Positions 43,499 through 52,506 of a DNA stretch of 64,000 bases are shown here, piece by piece. Within the stretch, counting starts at the first letter, position 1; every line of letters begins with the position of its first letter. The translations under genes and the position numbers were made by a program. This DNA is from Acidovorax radicis N35 (GTDB taxonomy: Bacteria; Pseudomonadota; Gammaproteobacteria; Burkholderiales; Burkholderiaceae_C). The notes under the pieces were generated by a model, which worked only from the letters and a program-made list of their open reading frames with translations, made no database searches and had not been told where the DNA came from. The stretch is from contig NZ_AFBG01000019.1 of NCBI RefSeq assembly GCF_000204195.1, positions 558,001 through 622,000 on the forward strand. The letters run 5' to 3'.

Positions 43499-44583
43499 GC
43501 GCTGGCGCCCACCACGGCTGCGGGCTCCTGCGCATACTGGGCTTGCACCCAGTCGCGGTAGGCGCCGGTCTGCACGCTGGCCACCCAGTCGGCATGCTCC
43601 AGGTACCACTGCACGGTCTTGCGGATTCCCGTATCGAAGGTCTCGGCGGGCTTCCAACCCAGCTCGCGCTCAATCTTGCGCGCGTCGATCGCATAGCGGC
43701 GGTCGTGGCCCGGGCGGTCTTTCACGTAGGTGATCTGGGTGCGGTAGCTCTGGCCGTCGGCGCGGGGACGCAGCTCGTCGAGCAGGCTGCAGACCATGTT
43801 CACGATCTCGATGTTGGGCTTCTCGTTCCAGCCGCCCACGTTGTAGGTCTCACCCGGAGCCCCGGCCTCCAGCACTCGGCGGATGGCGCTGCAGTGGTCC
43901 TTCACGTACAGCCAGTCGCGCACCTGCATGCCGTCGCCATACACCGGCAGCGGCTTGCCGGCCAGTGCGTTGACGATCATCAGCGGGATCAACTTCTCAG
44001 GGAAGTGGTACGGCCCGTAGTTGTTGCTGCAGTTGGTGGTCAGCACCGGCAGGCCGTAGGTGTGGTGCCAGGCGCGCACCAGGTGGTCGCTGGCGGCCTT
44101 GCTGGCGCTGTAGGGGCTGTTGGGCTCGAAACCGCGCGTTTCGGCGAAGGCCGGGTCCGTGGGTGCGAGCGACCCGTACACCTCGTCGGTAGAGACGTGC
44201 AGGAACCGGAATGCCTCGCGCTCACCCCCGGGCAGTGCGCCCCAGTAGGCGCGCACGGCTTCCAGCAGTCGGAAGGAACCGACGATGTTGGTCTGGATGA
44301 AATCCTCAGGGCCATGGATGGAACGGTCCACATGCGATTCGGCCGCAAAGTTGACCACCGCGCGGGGCTTGTGCTCGGCGAGCAGGCGTGCGATCAAGGC
44401 GGTATCGCCGATATCGCCCTGCACGAAGAGGTGCCGCGCATCCCCCTGGATGCTGTCCAGGTTGTGCAGGTTGCCCGCGTAGGTGAGCTTGTCGAGGTTG
44501 ACCACAGGCTCGCTGGAGGCAGCAAGCCAGTCAAGAACGAAGTTGGCGCCAATGAAACCCGCGCCGCCAGTAACCAGAATCAT
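43495..44583 (-). CDS. rmlB: dTDP-glucose 4,6-dehydratase
   Basis: 362-residue extended [51 protein letters not shown] (YxxxK), [34 protein letters not shown] and [11 protein letters not shown]. It converts dTDP-glucose to the 4-keto-6-deoxy intermediate. First gene of the rmlBDAC-glycosyltransferase operon. The ATG at 44583 has GGGAGG-like sequence upstream. The 111-bp gap before it contains GC-rich inverted repeats that could end the upstream transcript. Confidence 0.96.
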   Translation of the reverse strand: MILVTGGAGFIGANFVLDWLAASSEPVVNLDKLTYAGNLHNLDSIQGDARHLFVQGDIGDTALIARLLAEHKPRAVVNFAAESHVDRSIHGPEDFIQTNIVGSFRLLEAVRAYWGALPGGEREAFRFLHVSTDEVYGSLAPTDPAFAETRGFEPNSPYSASKAASDHLVRAWHHTYGLPVLTTNCSNNYGPYHFPEKLIPLMIVNALAGKPLPVYGDGMQVRDWLYVKDHCSAIRRVLEAGAPGETYNVGGWNEKPNIEIVNMVCSLLDELRPRADGQSYRTQITYVKDRPGHDRRYAIDARKIERELGWKPAETFDTGIRKTVQWYLEHADWVASVQTGAYRDWVQAQYAQEPAAVVGASA

Positions 44584-44694
44584 AGGGAGGGCTGTGTGAA
44601 ATGCCAGCTCGGCAGAACCCACGATTATCCCACCCCGCCCGGCCCCCGGGTAACAGAGTTCAACGCGGGGGTTTCTGCGCGGGCCGGACAGTCA

Positions 44695-46680
44695 TTAGAA
44701 GTGGATGCCCCGCATCATCTGCTGCAGCGCCACAGCCTCGGCCGACAGCTGCGGCTTGGCGTCCTTGCTGCCCTTGGCGGCGGTGGAATCCGGGAACATG
44801 CGAAAGCTGGTGTTCATGGTGATCTGCGCCACGCGCGGCACCAGCGCATGCAGGATCTGGCCGGTGATGCCCAGGCGCGTGGCGATGCGCACCGGCTTGA
44901 AGATACAGGCCTGGGCGATCATGTCGGCCGCCTCCTCGGGGCTCAGCGTGGGCACGTTGTTGTAGATCTTGGTCGGCGCGATCATGGGCGTGCGCACCAG
45001 CGGCATGTTGATGGTGGTGAAAGTGATCCCCTGGTCGGCGAACTCGCTCGAGGCACAGCGCGTCCAGGCATCCAGGGCCGCCTTGCTGGCCACATAGGCC
45101 GAAAAGCGCGGCGCATTGGTCAGCACGCCGATGGAGCTGATGTTGACCACATGGCCCTTGCGCTTGGCCACCATGCCGGGCAGAAAGCCCATGGTCACGC
45201 GCAGGCAGCCGAAGTAGTTGAGCTGCATGGTGCGCTCGTAGTCGTGGAAGCGGTCGTAGCTCGACTCGATGGCGCGGCGGATGGAACGGCCCGCGTTGTT
45301 GATCAGGAAGTCCACGCCGCCGTGCTTGTCGATCAGCAGCTGCACGAAGCGGTCGCAATCGGCCATGTCGGCGATGTCGGCGGCATAGGCGATGAACTCG
45401 TAGCCCTTGGCCCGGGCTTCGGCGCAGGCCTCGTCGAGCTTGTCCTGGTCGCGGCCGCAGATGATGGTGGTGGCGCCCGCCTCGGCAAACTTGTGCGCGG
45501 CCGCCAGGCCGATGCCCGAGGAGCCTCCCGTGACCAGCACCACCTTGCCACCCGCCGTGCCCTTGAGGCTGCGGTCGATGAACAGCTCGGGGTCGAGGTT
45601 GCGCTCCCAGTAGTCCCACAGGCGCCAGGCATAGTCCTTGAGGTTGGGGCAGCTCACGCCCGAGCCCTTGAGCGCCGCCAGGGTCTCGCGGCAATCGAAG
45701 CGCGTGGGGTAGTTCACGAAGGTCAGCATGTCCTCGGGCAGGCCCAGGTCCTTCAAGACGGCATTGCGCACGCGGCGCACGGGCGCCATCGCCATCAGGC
45801 TCTTCTTGATGCCCTTGGGGATGAAGCCCAGCAGCGCGGCGTTGATGAACAGGTTCATGCGTGGTGCATGCGCGGCGCGGCTGAAGATGTCGAGCACGTC
45901 GCCCACGCGGTAGCCCACCGGGTCCACCAGGTGGTAGCACTTCTTGCCGATGTCCTTCTGGTGGCTGATGACGTTGAGCGCGTTGACCACGAAGTCCACC
46001 GGCACGATGTTCACGCGCCCGCCCTCCAGGCCCACGGTGGGCATCCAGGGCGGCAGCAGCTGGCGCAGGCGCTGGATCAGCTTGAAGAAGTAGTAGGGGC
46101 CGTCGATCTTGTCCATCTCGCCGGTCGTGCTGTCGCCCACCACCATGGCCGGGCGGTACACCGTCCAGGGCACCTTGCAGTCCTCGCGCACGATCTTCTC
46201 GCTCTCGTGCTTGGTCTGGAAGTACGGGTGGTCCAGGCCCTCGGCCTCCTCGAACATGTCCTCACGGAACACACCTTCGTACAGGCCGGCCGCGGCGATG
46301 GACGAGACGTGGTGGAAGTGCCCGGCGTCGATGGCCTTGGCCAGGTCGACCGTATTGCGCGTGCCCTCGATGTTCACGGCCACCTGGGTTTCCTCATCCG
46401 CCCCAAGGTCGTAGACCGCGGCCAGGTGGTAGAAGTGGTCGATCTGGCCCTTGAGCTTCTTCACGTCCTCGGAGGCCACGCCGAGCTTCTTGGCCGTGAG
46501 GTCGCCGAACACCGGCACCGCCCGCGCGGCCGACACGCCCCAGTAGCTGCGCAGGTCGGCCACCTTGTCCGCGCTCTCCTTGCGGATCAGGAAGTGCACC
46601 ACGGCCCCCTTGCGCTCCAGCAGCTTCTTGACCAGCCGCTTGCCAATGAACCCCGTTGCCCCCGTCACGAAATACTGCAT
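44695..46680 (-). CDS. two-domain fatty acyl-CoA reductase (FAR-like SDR fusion)
   Basis: 661 residues, two SDR domains. N-terminal extended SDR: TGATGFIG (6-13), HLAAVYDLGADEE, HVSSIAAAG and Y153-x3-K157. After a helical linker comes a C-terminal classical SDR: TGGSSGIG (384-391), NNAGRSIRR, ISSIGVLTNAPRFSAYVASK. Length and domain order match the Marinobacter 661-residue acyl-CoA reductase and mycobacterial AcrA1 type, which reduce acyl-CoA to fatty alcohol with NADPH. AGGAG precedes the ATG. Divergent from the phasin gene, which points to lipid storage or wax-ester metabolism. Confidence 0.78.
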   Translation of the reverse strand: MQYFVTGATGFIGKRLVKKLLERKGAVVHFLIRKESADKVADLRSYWGVSAARAVPVFGDLTAKKLGVASEDVKKLKGQIDHFYHLAAVYDLGADEETQVAVNIEGTRNTVDLAKAIDAGHFHHVSSIAAAGLYEGVFREDMFEEAEGLDHPYFQTKHESEKIVREDCKVPWTVYRPAMVVGDSTTGEMDKIDGPYYFFKLIQRLRQLLPPWMPTVGLEGGRVNIVPVDFVVNALNVISHQKDIGKKCYHLVDPVGYRVGDVLDIFSRAAHAPRMNLFINAALLGFIPKGIKKSLMAMAPVRRVRNAVLKDLGLPEDMLTFVNYPTRFDCRETLAALKGSGVSCPNLKDYAWRLWDYWERNLDPELFIDRSLKGTAGGKVVLVTGGSSGIGLAAAHKFAEAGATTIICGRDQDKLDEACAEARAKGYEFIAYAADIADMADCDRFVQLLIDKHGGVDFLINNAGRSIRRAIESSYDRFHDYERTMQLNYFGCLRVTMGFLPGMVAKRKGHVVNISSIGVLTNAPRFSAYVASKAALDAWTRCASSEFADQGITFTTINMPLVRTPMIAPTKIYNNVPTLSPEEAADMIAQACIFKPVRIATRLGITGQILHALVPRVAQITMNTSFRMFPDSTAAKGSKDAKPQLSAEAVALQQMMRGIHF

Positions 46681-46907
46681 GGAAAACTCCTGTGAGATAT
46701 CTTCATTCTTGCCCAAGGCCTGGGCGCCCCAATTCAGCAGAAACCCGCGCCGATGCTAGGCCCCCAGGCCACGTGCGGGCTAGATGGCGCGCTCTACATT
46801 TTTAGGAGCGCACGCCTACACCTTGTGCGCCGTGCGGCGTACAGTGCGGCCATGCGTCAGAGGCAACCCGCCCTGGCAAACCCAACCAACCGCACAACGG
46901 AGGCCCC

Positions 46908-47492
46908 ATGGTCAAGAAACTGCAGAAACTCAGCGCCGACAAAAAGAAGAGCAACGCCCAACTGTCCAGCACCGTCAAGGACTCCGCCCAGCAGATCTGG
47001 CTTGCCGGCCTGGGCGCCTTCTCCAAGGCGCAGGAAGAAGGCGGCAAGGTGTTTGAAGCCCTGGTCAAGGAAGGCTTGACCATCCAGCGCAAGACCCAGG
47101 CCGTGGCCGAAGAAAAAATCACCGAAGCCACCAGCCGCGTGACCACCATGGCCAGCGATATCGGCTCCAAGGCCCAAGGCCAGTGGGACAAGCTCGAAAA
47201 CATCTTCGAAGACCGCGTGGCCAAGGCCTTGTCCAAGCTGGGCGTGCCATCGGCCCGCGACCTCGAAGCCCTGAGCGCCCGTGTGGACGCACTGGCCAAG
47301 GGCAAGTCCGCAACGGCCAAGGCCCCCGCGAAGCCAACCGCCAAAGCGCCCGCCAAGAAGGCTCCGGCTAAGAAGGCAGCGCCAGCGAAGACCTCCGCAA
47401 AGCCCGCCGCCAAGCCTGCTCCAGTGAAAAAAGCCGTTGCTCCGAAGTCGGCACCCCGCACAACCACAGGCACCGCGACTACGACGAACTGA
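46908..47492 (+). CDS. phasin (PhaF/PhaI-like granule-associated protein)
   Basis: 194 residues. The amphipathic phasin domain (about 20-130) includes DSAQQIWLAGLGAFSKAQEEGGKVFEALVKEG and a segment ending VTTMASDIGSKAQGQWDKLENIFEDRVAKAL. From about residue 135 an Ala-Lys-Pro-rich tail resembles the histone-like tail of PhaF. These proteins coat polyhydroxyalkanoate granules, and PhaF also binds DNA to share granules between daughter cells. GGAGG stands before the ATG. A perfect hairpin follows the stop. Confidence 0.88.
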   Translation: MVKKLQKLSADKKKSNAQLSSTVKDSAQQIWLAGLGAFSKAQEEGGKVFEALVKEGLTIQRKTQAVAEEKITEATSRVTTMASDIGSKAQGQWDKLENIFEDRVAKALSKLGVPSARDLEALSARVDALAKGKSATAKAPAKPTAKAPAKKAPAKKAAPAKTSAKPAAKPAPVKKAVAPKSAPRTTTGTATTTN

Positions 47493-47504
47493 GACTGACT
47501 GGCA

Positions 47505-47530
47505 CGTACGGGCGGCAATCCGCCCGTACG
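47505..47530 (+). terminator. perfect hairpin after the phasin gene
   Basis: Stem CGTACGGGCGG / CCGCCCGTACG (11 bp) with loop CAAT, 13 bp after the stop. No T run follows, so it may be a transcript-end stabiliser or a Rho-assisted end rather than a classical terminator. Confidence 0.55.
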
Positions 47531-47603
47531 CTGGAGGCCCGTGGCTCAGCGCCATAGCCCTTCAGTGGTCAGGCCAACGGCTTGCAGAGGTGTCATGTGG
47601 CGC

Positions 47604-47623
47604 TGTCGCTATGGATAGCTACA
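47604..47623. promoter_or_regulatory. inverted repeat operator-like site before the small secreted-protein gene
   Basis: TGTCGCTA-TGGA-TAGCTACA, arms pairing 7 of 8, 56-75 bp before the ATG at 47679. The same pattern is before the response-regulator gene (50658-50677), so one dimeric regulator probably binds both. Confidence 0.55.
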
Positions 47624-47678
47624 GACCATTCACGGGGTGAATCGAATAATCAGCGGACCCATCCCCAAGGAGTCCGCC

Positions 47679-48014
47679 ATGTCCACGCCCACCCCCACCT
47701 TTCTTCGCCAAGCTCTCTACGCCAGCGCCGCTGCGTGGGGCCTGGTGGCTTGCCTGCCAGCGTCTGCCTCCGAGCTGGATGATGGCAGCGTCTTTTACTG
47801 TCCCCCAGTCAGCATGGCGGCAGACGGTGCGCCCACCAAGGGCATCATGTGCAACGCACAGCATTGCTTCAACAGCCAGACCCCCGGCCTCAGCAAAGCG
47901 CAAACGAACTTCCTGCTGACCACACAGGGCCAGTGCCGCACCCTGTCGGCCCAAGAGATCACCGATTTCTGGCCCAAGGACTTGGCCAGCGGCACGCAAC
48001 ACGCCGTCAAATAG
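47679..48014 (+). CDS. small exported protein of unknown function
   Basis: 111 residues. Export signal LYASAAAWGLVACLPASAS; LVAC could also be a lipobox, so either a periplasmic protein or a lipoprotein. The mature part has cysteines in FYCPPV, GIMCNAQHCF and GQCRTL, enough for two disulfides. No family recognised. AAGGAG precedes the ATG; a longer frame from 47637 is less likely. It ends 20 bp from the convergent sensor-kinase gene, and an inverted repeat shared with that system's promoter lies upstream, so it is likely controlled by it. Confidence 0.6.
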   Translation: MSTPTPTFLRQALYASAAAWGLVACLPASASELDDGSVFYCPPVSMAADGAPTKGIMCNAQHCFNSQTPGLSKAQTNFLLTTQGQCRTLSAQEITDFWPKDLASGTQHAVK

Positions 48015-48034
48015 GGTAGCGACCGGGGGCAGAC

Positions 48035-49951
48035 TCAGACAAGCGCTTCGAGCCGCCGCAACGGCAGCCATAACTTGAAGCGAGTGCCACCCGGCAACCT
48101 GTCCCAGGCCACCCAACCGCCAATCGCATGCGCTCGACGCGCCATATTGGACAGTCCCCGCCCCACGTCATTGAGGGGATGGTGATTGAAGCCCCGGCCG
48201 TTGTCCTCCAGCAGCACGTACACCCCGCCATCCGCCTCGCCCGTGGCCACCCTGAGCTCCGAGGCGTTCGCATGTTGAAGGATGTTGGAGATACCTTCCT
48301 GGAGGATGCGCAGCACATGGAGGGCGCAGCGTGGGTCCAGCCAATTGAGGGCAGGCACATCTTCGACCTCCCAGCGCAGTTGCAGGCCTGAGCCATGCAG
48401 CCTGGGCGCCAGCCGGTAGCGCAAGGTGGCCAGCAACAGCAGCAAATCAGCCTCCACGGATTCCAGCGAGTCAACCGTGAGCTTCAGGTCGTCGATGCAT
48501 TCCCGCAGCACCTGCGCCATCTGCGCCTCGTTGAGGCCACCCGACTCCGCCACCTTGAGTGCGCTCATCAGCTGAGAACCCATGCCGTCATGGATATCCT
48601 GCATCAGCCGGTTCCGTTCCTGGCTGAGCAACTGGCGTTGCTGCACGCTGCGCAGTTGTTCGTAGCTCACAGCCAGCTCGGACTCCCGCGCACGCAGGCG
48701 CTGTGCCAGCACGAGGTTCGATTGCTCGGCCGTGAGCAGCGCCCCCACATAACGGTTCAAGATCACATAAAGGAACATACCGATGCGCGCCATGGTGGAA
48801 AACGGCCACGCGTAAATATGCTCTGGACTTACCAGGTAGCTCTGCATCATCCAGTCGTGCACCGCGACCGGCAGATGCAATAGCCCGATGGACGCCGCCA
48901 CAAGCCCCTCTCGCCCGCCATGGCGCCAGGCGGCCCAGGCCATCAGAAGCGTGGCGGGGATGCCTGCCAGATTTGTCATCAGGTACGGAAGGGGTGCCAA
49001 CGCGTGAATCCAGGTCGGGTGCGTGATGAGTGGCAATGTCAGGGCGCTGGACACCAGCAGGAAGCCCAGCAACACCCGCACCGGCCAGCGCGGTGCGGTG
49101 GGGACCAGGGTGCACATGAAGGCATACCAGGTCACCAGCAGCGCATTGCCGGAGTTGATGGTCATCCAGCCAAACCAGGCACTTGAGATCGGCAGCGGCT
49201 CCAGCCCCACATGGAAGCGCTGGCTGCGCAGCGCCCAGAGCAGCGTGAACAGCGCAAACAACAAATAGGTGCGCTCGCGGCGCAAGAGCCAGACCGCCAG
49301 TGCAAATCCGCCCAGGCCCAGGAAGGACATTCCCATGACCTCGGCCACGCCGGTCTGAAACATACGCCGCAGGCGGTAGCGCAGCTGCAGGTCGGCCCCT
49401 TGGCCCACCCACAGGCTGGATACCGCGCCGCCAGCATTGGCCAGACTGTCAATGCGCAGGCGCAGCATTTGCGGTCGGGGCGCCAGGCCGTCACCGTCCA
49501 GTGGTATCCACAGTGGGTGGTTAAAGCCATTCCAGAGCACATCCCCGCCTGAGCGATACAGCAGGCGGTCGTCGCCATACACCGCGATGCGGCCCACCGT
49601 CTGCCAGCGCGGCAGGTACAAGACCAGCCCGCCCTGTGTAGGCGGCAAGCCATCGAGCCGGATCTGCAGCCAGGTGACGCGAGGCGGCGCACCAGTCTGC
49701 AGGTCGAGGGACTGGGGCCAGGTGTGGGGCAGCGCTACGCTCTCCCACTGAGAGGGCAACGCCACGTCCAAAACAGGGGGCAGCGGCGCGAAGGTACCGT
49801 CTGCACCACGAATCAGTTGGGCGTCCTGCACATGCAAGGTGGTGGGCGCCAGCCGCCCGACCTCCAGCGACAACGCCAAGCCGCCAGCGATGCTGGCCAG
49901 CGCGCCAAACACCAGACTAAGAATGAAGTAGGCCTTGGACCCGGGCTTCAT
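48035..49951 (-). CDS. 7TM (7TMR-DISM-like) sensor histidine kinase, NarL-type
   Basis: 638 residues. N-terminal membrane segment, periplasmic beta-sandwich (about 35-190, with VTWLQIRLDGLPPTQGGLVLYLPRW), then about seven membrane helices (about 200-400). A short coiled coil follows, then HisKA_3-type phospho-acceptor in ERNRLMQDIHDGMGSQLMSAL and HATPase with EGISNILQHANA, LLEDNGRGF, GRGLSNMARRA. The sensor ligand is unknown; related 7TMR-DISM proteins sense extracytoplasmic ligands. It overlaps its regulator gene by 35 bp. Confidence 0.88.
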   Translation of the reverse strand: MKPGSKAYFILSLVFGALASIAGGLALSLEVGRLAPTTLHVQDAQLIRGADGTFAPLPPVLDVALPSQWESVALPHTWPQSLDLQTGAPPRVTWLQIRLDGLPPTQGGLVLYLPRWQTVGRIAVYGDDRLLYRSGGDVLWNGFNHPLWIPLDGDGLAPRPQMLRLRIDSLANAGGAVSSLWVGQGADLQLRYRLRRMFQTGVAEVMGMSFLGLGGFALAVWLLRRERTYLLFALFTLLWALRSQRFHVGLEPLPISSAWFGWMTINSGNALLVTWYAFMCTLVPTAPRWPVRVLLGFLLVSSALTLPLITHPTWIHALAPLPYLMTNLAGIPATLLMAWAAWRHGGREGLVAASIGLLHLPVAVHDWMMQSYLVSPEHIYAWPFSTMARIGMFLYVILNRYVGALLTAEQSNLVLAQRLRARESELAVSYEQLRSVQQRQLLSQERNRLMQDIHDGMGSQLMSALKVAESGGLNEAQMAQVLRECIDDLKLTVDSLESVEADLLLLLATLRYRLAPRLHGSGLQLRWEVEDVPALNWLDPRCALHVLRILQEGISNILQHANASELRVATGEADGGVYVLLEDNGRGFNHHPLNDVGRGLSNMARRAHAIGGWVAWDRLPGGTRFKLWLPLRRLEALV

Positions 49952-50618
49952 AGATGGCTTCCAGCTGCGACCGGACCTTGAGCTTGGCGTAGATGCGGCG
50001 CACAAAACTGAGCACCGTGTTGCGCGACACGCCCATCAGGCCGCCAATCTCTTCGTAGCTGAAACCCTTGGTGATGTAGTCCAGCACCTGGCGCTCGCGC
50101 GGCGACAACCGGGCCTGTTCTTCCTGGGGACCACCGGCTTGCAGAGGCGGCACTGGGGCCGCTTCCGTCGCCATGGCCTGGCGAAAACGGGTCAGCAGCT
50201 GGCGCGCGATCAAGGGGCTGATGGGGCTGCCGCCAGCGTGCACATTGCGGATTTCTTCCACGATCTGCATCGGCGTACTGTCTTTCAGCAGGTAGCCGGT
50301 GGCGCCCGCCTCCAGGCTCTGGATCACATGGGCCTCATCGCCAAACACACTGCTGACCATCACCGCGCAGCGCGGCCATTGGCGCTGGGCGGCACGAATA
50401 ATGTCCATGCCGGGTCCGTCTGGCAGACCCAGATCGACCAGCAACACATCGGCGGCGGGCTGGGTGAGCATCTGGAAGGCCTGGCGACAGTTGGCGGCCA
50501 AGCCTTGGAGGCGCATGTCCGGTGCCACCCGGATGCTGTCCGCCAGCGCACGGGCAAAGAACACATCGTCTTCGACCAGGGCGACCTGGATTGGCGGCGA
50601 AGAGGAGGGCTCAGACAT
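49917..50618 (-). CDS. LuxR/NarL-family response regulator
   Basis: 233 residues. Receiver domain with VALVEDD, phospho-acceptor in DVLLVDLGLPDGPG, VSSVFGD and YLLKDS; C-terminal LuxR helix-turn-helix RLSPRERQVLDYITKGFSYEEIGGLMGVSRNTVLSFVRRIYAKL. The ATG at 50618 is used; ATG 50627 is the alternative. An inverted repeat 40-59 bp upstream (50658-50677) suggests autoregulation. Pairs with the kinase gene that overlaps its 3' end. Confidence 0.9.
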   Translation of the reverse strand: MSEPSSSPPIQVALVEDDVFFARALADSIRVAPDMRLQGLAANCRQAFQMLTQPAADVLLVDLGLPDGPGMDIIRAAQRQWPRCAVMVSSVFGDEAHVIQSLEAGATGYLLKDSTPMQIVEEIRNVHAGGSPISPLIARQLLTRFRQAMATEAAPVPPLQAGGPQEEQARLSPRERQVLDYITKGFSYEEIGGLMGVSRNTVLSFVRRIYAKLKVRSQLEAIYEARVQGLLHS

Positions 50619-50657
50619 GCAACCCATTGTCAGGCCGCAGAGTGAATTCTGCGCGCG

Positions 50658-50677
50658 TGTCACTACGAATAGCGACA
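50658..50677. promoter_or_regulatory. inverted repeat operator-like site before the LuxR-type regulator gene
   Basis: TGTCACTA-CGAA-TAGCGACA, arms pairing 7 of 8. It shares consensus TGTCGCTA-N4-TAGCGACA with 47604-47623; the two 20-mers plus GAC on the right match at 19 of 23 positions. Confidence 0.55.
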
Positions 50678-50799
50678 GACAGATCCTCCCTGGCACTTCC
50701 TTCGGCAATTTGCCGCAATGCAGCATTTCAGTGTCGGTTAGAGTAGCCGCTGGAGACAACGAAACAACAACGTCCAACGACGCGAAGGGGCCCGCACAC

Positions 50800-51462
50800 A
50801 TGGTGAAGAAAGCGCCACGCCGCACCGCAGAACGCATTCTGGAAGTGACGCTGGACCTGTTCAATCGGTTCGGCGAACCCAACGTCTCCACCACCCTGAT
50901 CTCGGCCGAGCTGCGCATCAGCCCCGGCAACCTGTACTACCACTACCCGGCCAAGGACGAGCTGATCAACGCGCTGTTTGATCGCTACGAAAGCTCGCTC
51001 ACCGAACTGCTGGCCGCCGCCGATGGCGTGCGCAATGTGGAGGATGCCTGGTTCTTCATGCACTCGCTGTTCGAGCTGATCTGGCAATACCGTTTTCTGT
51101 ACCGCGATCTCAACGACCTGCTGTCCAAGAACCGGCGCCTGGAAACCCACTTCCAGGCCATCCTCAAGAACAAGACCCGCGCCGTGCGTGCCATGCTCGA
51201 TGGCATGGGCCGCGCGGATACCCTGCACATCGACTCACGCGAGCTGGAAGCCACCGCCACCAGCATGGTCGTCGTGCTCACCTACTGGCTCAGCTTCGAG
51301 TACGTGCGCGACCCACGCCGCGCGCTGGAGCCCGAAAGCGCACAGGCGGCGCTGCTGCGTGGCGCGCACCACGTGCTCAACCTGCTCATGCCCTACCTCG
51401 AAAGCGGCCAGCGGGCCCACCTGCTGGAGCTGGTGGGCGCCTACGCCACCACGCCAAGCTGA
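50800..51462 (+). CDS. TetR/AcrR-family regulator
   Basis: 220 residues. Helix-turn-helix about 10-55 (AERILEVTLDLFNRFGEPNVSTTLISAELRISPGNLYYHYPAKDELI), then a helical ligand domain with WFFMHSLFELIWQYRFLYRDLNDLLSKN. This C-terminal type occurs in TetR proteins near lipid or polyhydroxyalkanoate genes, but the target is not evident. It is divergent from the response-regulator gene and 60 bp before the TPR gene, probably in one transcript. Confidence 0.83.
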   Translation: MVKKAPRRTAERILEVTLDLFNRFGEPNVSTTLISAELRISPGNLYYHYPAKDELINALFDRYESSLTELLAAADGVRNVEDAWFFMHSLFELIWQYRFLYRDLNDLLSKNRRLETHFQAILKNKTRAVRAMLDGMGRADTLHIDSRELEATATSMVVVLTYWLSFEYVRDPRRALEPESAQAALLRGAHHVLNLLMPYLESGQRAHLLELVGAYATTPS

Positions 51463-51522
51463 CGGCGTGCGCAGCTGCGCCCCCAAGCCACTCGCCAACA
51501 AAAACTTCCGGAGACATACACC

Positions 51523-52299
51523 ATGGCCAAATGGACCCCCTTCCCCCACGCAGGTGATTACACCTTCGACGCTGCGAGCGTCAAGAAGCACTGGGCACGG
51601 CTGCATGGCGGTGATGCCGAACCCTGCCCCAAGGACGCTGCCGTGCTGGAAGCCTGGGCGCTGTTCCACAACGGTGATTTTGAAAAAGCCGCCGCAGCGG
51701 GCCTGGCGGCCGGAGGCGCAGGCATCACCGCGGCCAACAAGGCCACCTCCATCTACGCCAACTACCTGGAGCCCAAGGAAAAAACCCGTCTCGATTTCTT
51801 CACCCAGGTGGCCGAGCGTGCCGAGGCCCAGGCGTCCAAAGAGCCCGACAACGCCAATGCCTGGTACTGGCACGCCTATGCACTGGGCCGCTATAGCCAG
51901 GGCATCAGCGTCGCCAAGGCCCTGGCCCAGGGCCTGGGCGGCAAAGTGAAGGAATCCCTGGAAAAGGCCATTGCCCTGTCACCCAAACATGCCGATGCGC
52001 GCATTGCGCTGGGCGCGTTCCATGCCGAAGTGATCGACAAGGTGGGCTCGCTGATTGGCGGCATGACCTATGGCGCCAAGAAGGACACCGGCCTCAAGCT
52101 GTTCCAGGAGGCGCTCAAGCTCAACCCGGGTTCGGCCATTGCGATGATCGAGTACGCCAATGCCCTCGTCATGCTGGAAGGCGACAAGAAAATGAAGGAA
52201 GCCACCGCGCTGTATGAAAAGGCCGCCGCCGCCGAACCCATGGACGCCATGGAACGGCTGGATGTGGAGATGGCACGGGCTGAGCTGGAAGAAGAGTAA
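51523..52299 (+). CDS. tetratricopeptide-repeat protein
   Basis: 258 residues, no signal peptide, made mainly of helical repeats of TPR type (DAAVLEAWALFHNGDFEKAAAAGLAA; LEKAIALSPKHADARIALGAFHAEV; FQEALKLNPGSAIAMIEYANALVM; ALYEKAAAAEPMDAMERLDVEMARAELEEE). Probably a cytoplasmic scaffold protein; partners unknown. GGAG precedes the ATG. It follows the TetR gene and is trailed by an R2-type repeat. Confidence 0.75.
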   Translation: MAKWTPFPHAGDYTFDAASVKKHWARLHGGDAEPCPKDAAVLEAWALFHNGDFEKAAAAGLAAGGAGITAANKATSIYANYLEPKEKTRLDFFTQVAERAEAQASKEPDNANAWYWHAYALGRYSQGISVAKALAQGLGGKVKESLEKAIALSPKHADARIALGAFHAEVIDKVGSLIGGMTYGAKKDTGLKLFQEALKLNPGSAIAMIEYANALVMLEGDKKMKEATALYEKAAAAEPMDAMERLDVEMARAELEEE

Positions 52300-52309
52300 A
52301 TTCGGTACA

Positions 52310-52432
52310 TCCCCCTGAGGCGCTTCGCGCCTTCCCCCTTCTCTCGCCTCGCTGGCGCGATGCGGGAAGGGGGACACCGCCAGCGCGGCGGGGCGGCCCT
52401 TGCGCGGCGGTCGCTGGCTTGGGCCGCGCCAG
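52310..52432 (+). repeat. R2-variant repeat after the TPR gene
   Basis: Begins CCCCCTGAGGCGCTTCGCGCC, then C-rich and G-rich arms around CTCGCCTCGCTGGCGCGATG, then GACACCGCC...GCGGGGCGG. It starts 13 bp after the TAA with the same polarity as the other R2 copies. At 52442-52450 and 52488-52496 there is also a perfect 9-bp inverted repeat (CAGCGCCAA / TTGGCGCTG). Confidence 0.6.
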
Positions 52433-52506
52433 TTTATGCAGCAGCGCCAAGAGCAACCACTGAATCAGCGGTAGTCACAACACTGCATTGGCGCTGACCT
52501 GAGCCC

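Noticed and set aside
43543..46695. 1050-codon plus-strand open frame over rmlB and the acyl-CoA reductase
   Set aside because: Antisense to two well-supported genes and without recognisable motifs.
52442..52496. Perfect 9-bp inverted repeat as an insertion-element end
   Set aside because: Only 37 bp between arms, no transposase and no target duplication visible.
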